Of a stretch of DNA of 11,511 nt, positions 9,343 to 11,511 are shown piece by piece. A program made the translations under genes and the position numbers. The DNA lies in contig JAFREE010000328.1 in NCBI GenBank assembly GCA_019400425.1, positions 1-11,511 on the forward strand, given 5' to 3'. Source of the DNA: Hymenochaete sp. R1 (taxonomy: Eukaryota > Basidiomycota > Agaricomycetes > Hymenochaetales > Hymenochaetaceae). The notes below the pieces were generated by a model. The model was not told the origin of the DNA. It ran no database searches and saw only the letters and a list, made by a program, of their open reading frames with translations. Position 1 is the stretch's first letter, and the number at the start of each line of letters is the position of its first letter.

Positions 9343-9894
9343 TTAACTCAACGCGGCTTGAAACTTGTTCTCGATATCAAGTTCTGCCAACATCTTATCC
9401 ACTGCTTCGGACTCATCCTCCCCGGTCACTGAGCAGGATGGAACTTTGAGCAAAATGTGTCTGCAGAATAGATTAAAATAAACCACTTACCTTCCGCGCA
9501 AGTTTCATCGGACACTCTGAAAACTATGACATGACATGTCAGCGATGACTGGTATAGTGCCCATATGGAGTAGCAGTTTATGACGTTATTAAAATTCACT
9601 GTACCTTCTAACACAAATTTTGGTCTCCTCATTCTCACAGTCACCCTCCACTCTTGTCCTGTGGAAGAAAGAACTTTCGAAGGTAAAAAGTTAGCAAAGT
9701 CCGGTATCTTAAGAGTATAATGCATCGATGCCAGAGTTGGGGTGAGGTATACAGTGGCGACACAACTTGAAGATGCTTTATGTGAGCCGGGTGAGACGAT
9801 AATCCCACTCACAAGACTTTAGACCACCAATGCTTCTCTCGAATTCATTCTCGTTCACGCCTGTGTCTGTTGTCTCTAAGTGACGATGTGACAT
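9343..9894 (-). CDS. Small spliced gene, unknown function (exon structure uncertain)
   Basis: The ATG at 9894 is the first one after a clear TATA box on this strand. Exon 1 (9894-9813) encodes MSHRHLETTDTGVNENEFER... and ends at a strong GTGAGT donor. Downstream, 9605 back to at least 9673 encodes SSTGQEWRVTVRMRRPKFVLE. An 81-nt frame-preserving intron (9604-9524, CTGAC branch site) and a 62-nt intron (9490-9429) follow. The last exon (9428-9343) gives an acidic, helical-looking tail (DKMLAELDIENKFQAALS). The first acceptor is unclear. Using 9674 gives a 139-nt intron with a GCTAAC branch site and 89 residues. Using 9776 gives a 37-nt intron and 123 residues; the added part (YTLKIPDFANFLP) faintly recalls a MATH/TRAF-type start, which is only a hint. 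Confidence 0.5.
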
Positions 9895-10234
9895 CCTTGA
9901 GAACGTTATACCGATTGTTCTGAATAAGTCTGAGAGGGAATGAGAGAAGGAAGTCAAGATACAAAACCTCGTTAGTCGATAGGACCACCCTCTTATATAC
10001 GTTTCTTAGAGAAGACGCAAAGAGCAGCTAAAGTGAGCCTTATCCGATTGACCCATTCAGCAACGTACGTGGCGAGCGTAAGAAATTTGCAAATAAGAGT
10101 TTAAAAAAAGGGGATGTGGCAAAATTGATGACAAGGACACGGTGACCGACGGGAGGACTCCGGAGAGGATGCTCGACTAAATCTTCTAGGACAATTCGTG
10201 CTCCAAGGTGGCTGAGGTTTTCGGAAGGACAGAG
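9895..10234. other. Divergent promoter region
   Basis: It separates the minus-strand gene from the weak + strand candidate. It holds the minus-strand TATA box and, on the + strand, an A-rich TTTAAAAA near 10100 that could serve the rightward candidate. Nothing else is supported. Confidence 0.45.
9991..9999 (-). promoter_or_regulatory. TATA box of the minus-strand gene
   Basis: On the minus strand this reads TATATAAGA followed by GGG, about 97 bases before the ATG at 9894. It is the best-formed TATA box in the window and the main support for calling that gene. Confidence 0.65.
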
Positions 10235-10570
10235 ATGGATTCAGTGAGCGCAGCTGGAGCAAGTAAAGAGGACGATGCTGCCGGATTCATGAGTGTGCCA
10301 CATCAATATATTCTGGAAGGTGTTTACAATTTGTTGTTGCAATGTAAGCGCAAAATTCTAATCGGAGCATGGAGTTTCCAGGAGAAAGAGTCAGCAGTGG
10401 TAGAGTACCTACTCTCGTACGGTTACGTACCTCTGACTCCGTATTCATCCTCTCCAAGTTCTACTAATATAATTTCTCCTTCGGGTCACAGAGGCGAACC
10501 GAACGGACTTGATTTTGTTGCGTACAACTTTGCTCGTCCACTCGAAGACGCGATCGTTGTATGCCAGTGA
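10235..10570 (+). CDS. Possible small protein, 111 aa (weak)
   Basis: An uninterrupted frame starts at ATG 10235 (MDSVSAAGASKEDDAAGF) and runs through a hydrophobic/helical stretch (YILEGVYNLLLQCKRKILIG) to ...DAIVVCQ. No family is recognised. It may be the 5' part of a spliced gene: a TACTAAT branch-like site followed by GGGTCACAG lies near 10464-10494, and a donor at 10425 would move the protein into another open frame. Codon use does not clearly mark it as coding. Confidence 0.3.
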   Translation: MDSVSAAGASKEDDAAGFMSVPHQYILEGVYNLLLQCKRKILIGAWSFQEKESAVVEYLLSYGYVPLTPYSSSPSSTNIISPSGHRGEPNGLDFVAYNFARPLEDAIVVCQ

Positions 10571-10819
10571 AAGCAAGCCGAGCGAGACGCGCAACCGCGA
10601 CCTATGATCGCGTCGAGCACTTTACGTAGGGAAAAGAGGTAAACAGTGGAAAACAAACAATCCAACTTGCGGCTCTCGTGTCCACCCTCGTCTCTCTGAT
10701 TATGACCAGTTACGGAACCACCCAAATTAGCGTACGATGACGACGGAACTCTAAGATTTCTCAAAAAGGGTTTTCCGTAACGAACTCAATCAGTTCGTCT
10801 CGCTCTACCTCGGAGTCGT

Positions 10820-11234
10820 TCATAGTAAAGAGGACTCGGGGATATACTGTATGTCTTCTCTTCTGGCTATATTTTCGTTAGCAAAACTCGTCTCAGTTTT
10901 GGATAAGGTGACGATTACCTTCTCGGAACTTCAAATATGAATCGATTGCTGACTCTAAGCATTCCGGCAGGCTGGCACTATGGTGCAAAATCCTACAATT
11001 GTCAGACCAGTGTGAAACGCTCTCGATTGGAACCTCCTTCCCTAATCCTGATTTTATGAGTCTAACGAAGCATTCGGATAATTCGATCCGACCCATTGTC
11101 CCTTCCGGAAACATTGTTCGCAAAGATACGTGGAAGTGCACTCTTTTCCGCCACGCAACCTTCACTAAGCGTCCGACGAGTTCAAAGTATACACATGTAT
11201 GTATATACGCTACACTGAAAACAAATGAATTCAT
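10820..11234 (-). CDS. Possible minus-strand gene, 120 aa (weak)
   Basis: Exons 11234-10919 and 10866-10820 join through a 52-nt intron with donor GTAATC, a GCTAACG branch site and acceptor ATATAG. The joined protein begins MNSFVFSVAYIHTC and ends YIPESSLL. No family is recognised, and a rival reading exists on the other strand. The start is uncertain, since little promoter space separates it from the next candidate upstream. Confidence 0.25.
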
Positions 11235-11280
11235 TTCGAACCCTGAATCCTTCTTAGTCAAAAGTCATGTAGTACGTTGG

Positions 11281-11474
11281 TCAAAGTTCGCGATGGCCTC
11301 CGAACAGGTCATTCATGAGCCTTCTTGCAGCTGTCATCAAGTCTGGATCCCTGTCTGCATACGGTTTGTTAGGTCACTTTGTCAAGTAATCGGCATTATT
11401 CTTACCTTTAATAACTTCGTTTGTATACACTATTGTATAATGGGGTAGTTGGGTATTTAATGCAAAAGCAAAAC
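11281..11474 (-). CDS. Possible 3' end of a gene entering from the right edge (weak)
   Basis: Two exon-like pieces, 11474-11406 and 11354-11281, join in phase across a 51-nt intron (GTAAGA donor, CTAAC branch site, TGCAG acceptor). A preceding CACAG acceptor at 11475 would open the first piece. The joined peptide includes LPHYTIVYTNEVIKD and ends MNDLFGGHREL before TGA. No family is recognised, and the rest lies outside the window. Confidence 0.25.
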
Positions 11475-11511
11475 CTGTGCGCAAACGTCAAAAACGCGAG
11501 CAAAACCAAAC

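Larger units (their letters stand above)
10571..11511. other. Unresolved region with competing gene models on both strands
   Basis: Both strands carry frames of more than 100 codons between about 10900 and 11450, and both carry intron-like signals. On the + strand, GTGACG at 10908 to CGGCAG at 10970 (63 nt, CTGAC branch site) follows a hydrophobic frame running from about 10753. On the - strand, two 51-52-nt introns with CTAAC branch sites are visible. I could not choose between them. Confidence 0.5.

Noticed and set aside
9461..9490. 30-nt intron ending at TGCAG in the minus-strand gene
   Set aside because: It is too short for normal fungal splicing; extending to the next CAG gives 62 nt and a sensible C-terminus.
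10344..10381. 38-nt intron (GTAAGC...TCCAG) in the 111-aa candidate
   Set aside because: Splicing it creates an immediate stop, and it is below the usual intron size.
1..11511. tRNA, rRNA, CRISPR, transposon, phage or multi-gene defence/biosynthetic system
   Set aside because: No supporting structure, repeat array, terminal repeats or linked enzyme set was seen on either strand.

Overview
This window looks like nuclear DNA of a filamentous fungus, most probably a mushroom-type basidiomycete. The reasons are that genes are cut by many short introns (about 50-70 nt) with CTAAC/CTGAC-like branch sites close to the acceptor, that the urease is the single-chain fused type found in fungi and plants, and that gene spacing is compact. 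I cannot place it to genus from sequence alone.

Layout. Positions 1-2886 (+) hold the 3' nine exons of a fused gamma-beta-alpha urease. Only about the first 40 residues are missing upstream, and all nickel and catalytic residues are intact. Positions 3689-4255 (+) encode a 168-aa protein with one C2HC-type finger at its C-terminus. Positions 4863-5849 (+) encode a complete 308-aa metallo-beta-lactamase-fold hydrolase. Positions 6270-7171 (+) and 7723-8894 (+) are two spliced genes of unknown function: an acidic 283-aa protein and a 356-aa protein with a cysteine cluster. Positions 9343-9894 (-) hold a small gene with a good TATA box and ambiguous splicing. The right end (10235-11511) holds weak candidates on both strands that I could not resolve.

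How the genes relate. I see no pathway or cluster logic. Urease hydrolyses urea in the cytosol, and its neighbours carry no nickel-chaperone or urea-transport signature. The genes appear to be independent single units, each with its own promoter-like region. No RNA genes, transposons, CRISPR or phage features were seen.

Worth a second look. The long exons of the first three genes switch from C-rich to G-rich partway through. One urease intron uses a GC-AG border. A TGTGGCT word recurs six times, on one strand only and only in three intergenic regions upstream of + strand genes. I did not find a convincing new multi-gene system, and the splice models are readings by eye that RNA data should test.
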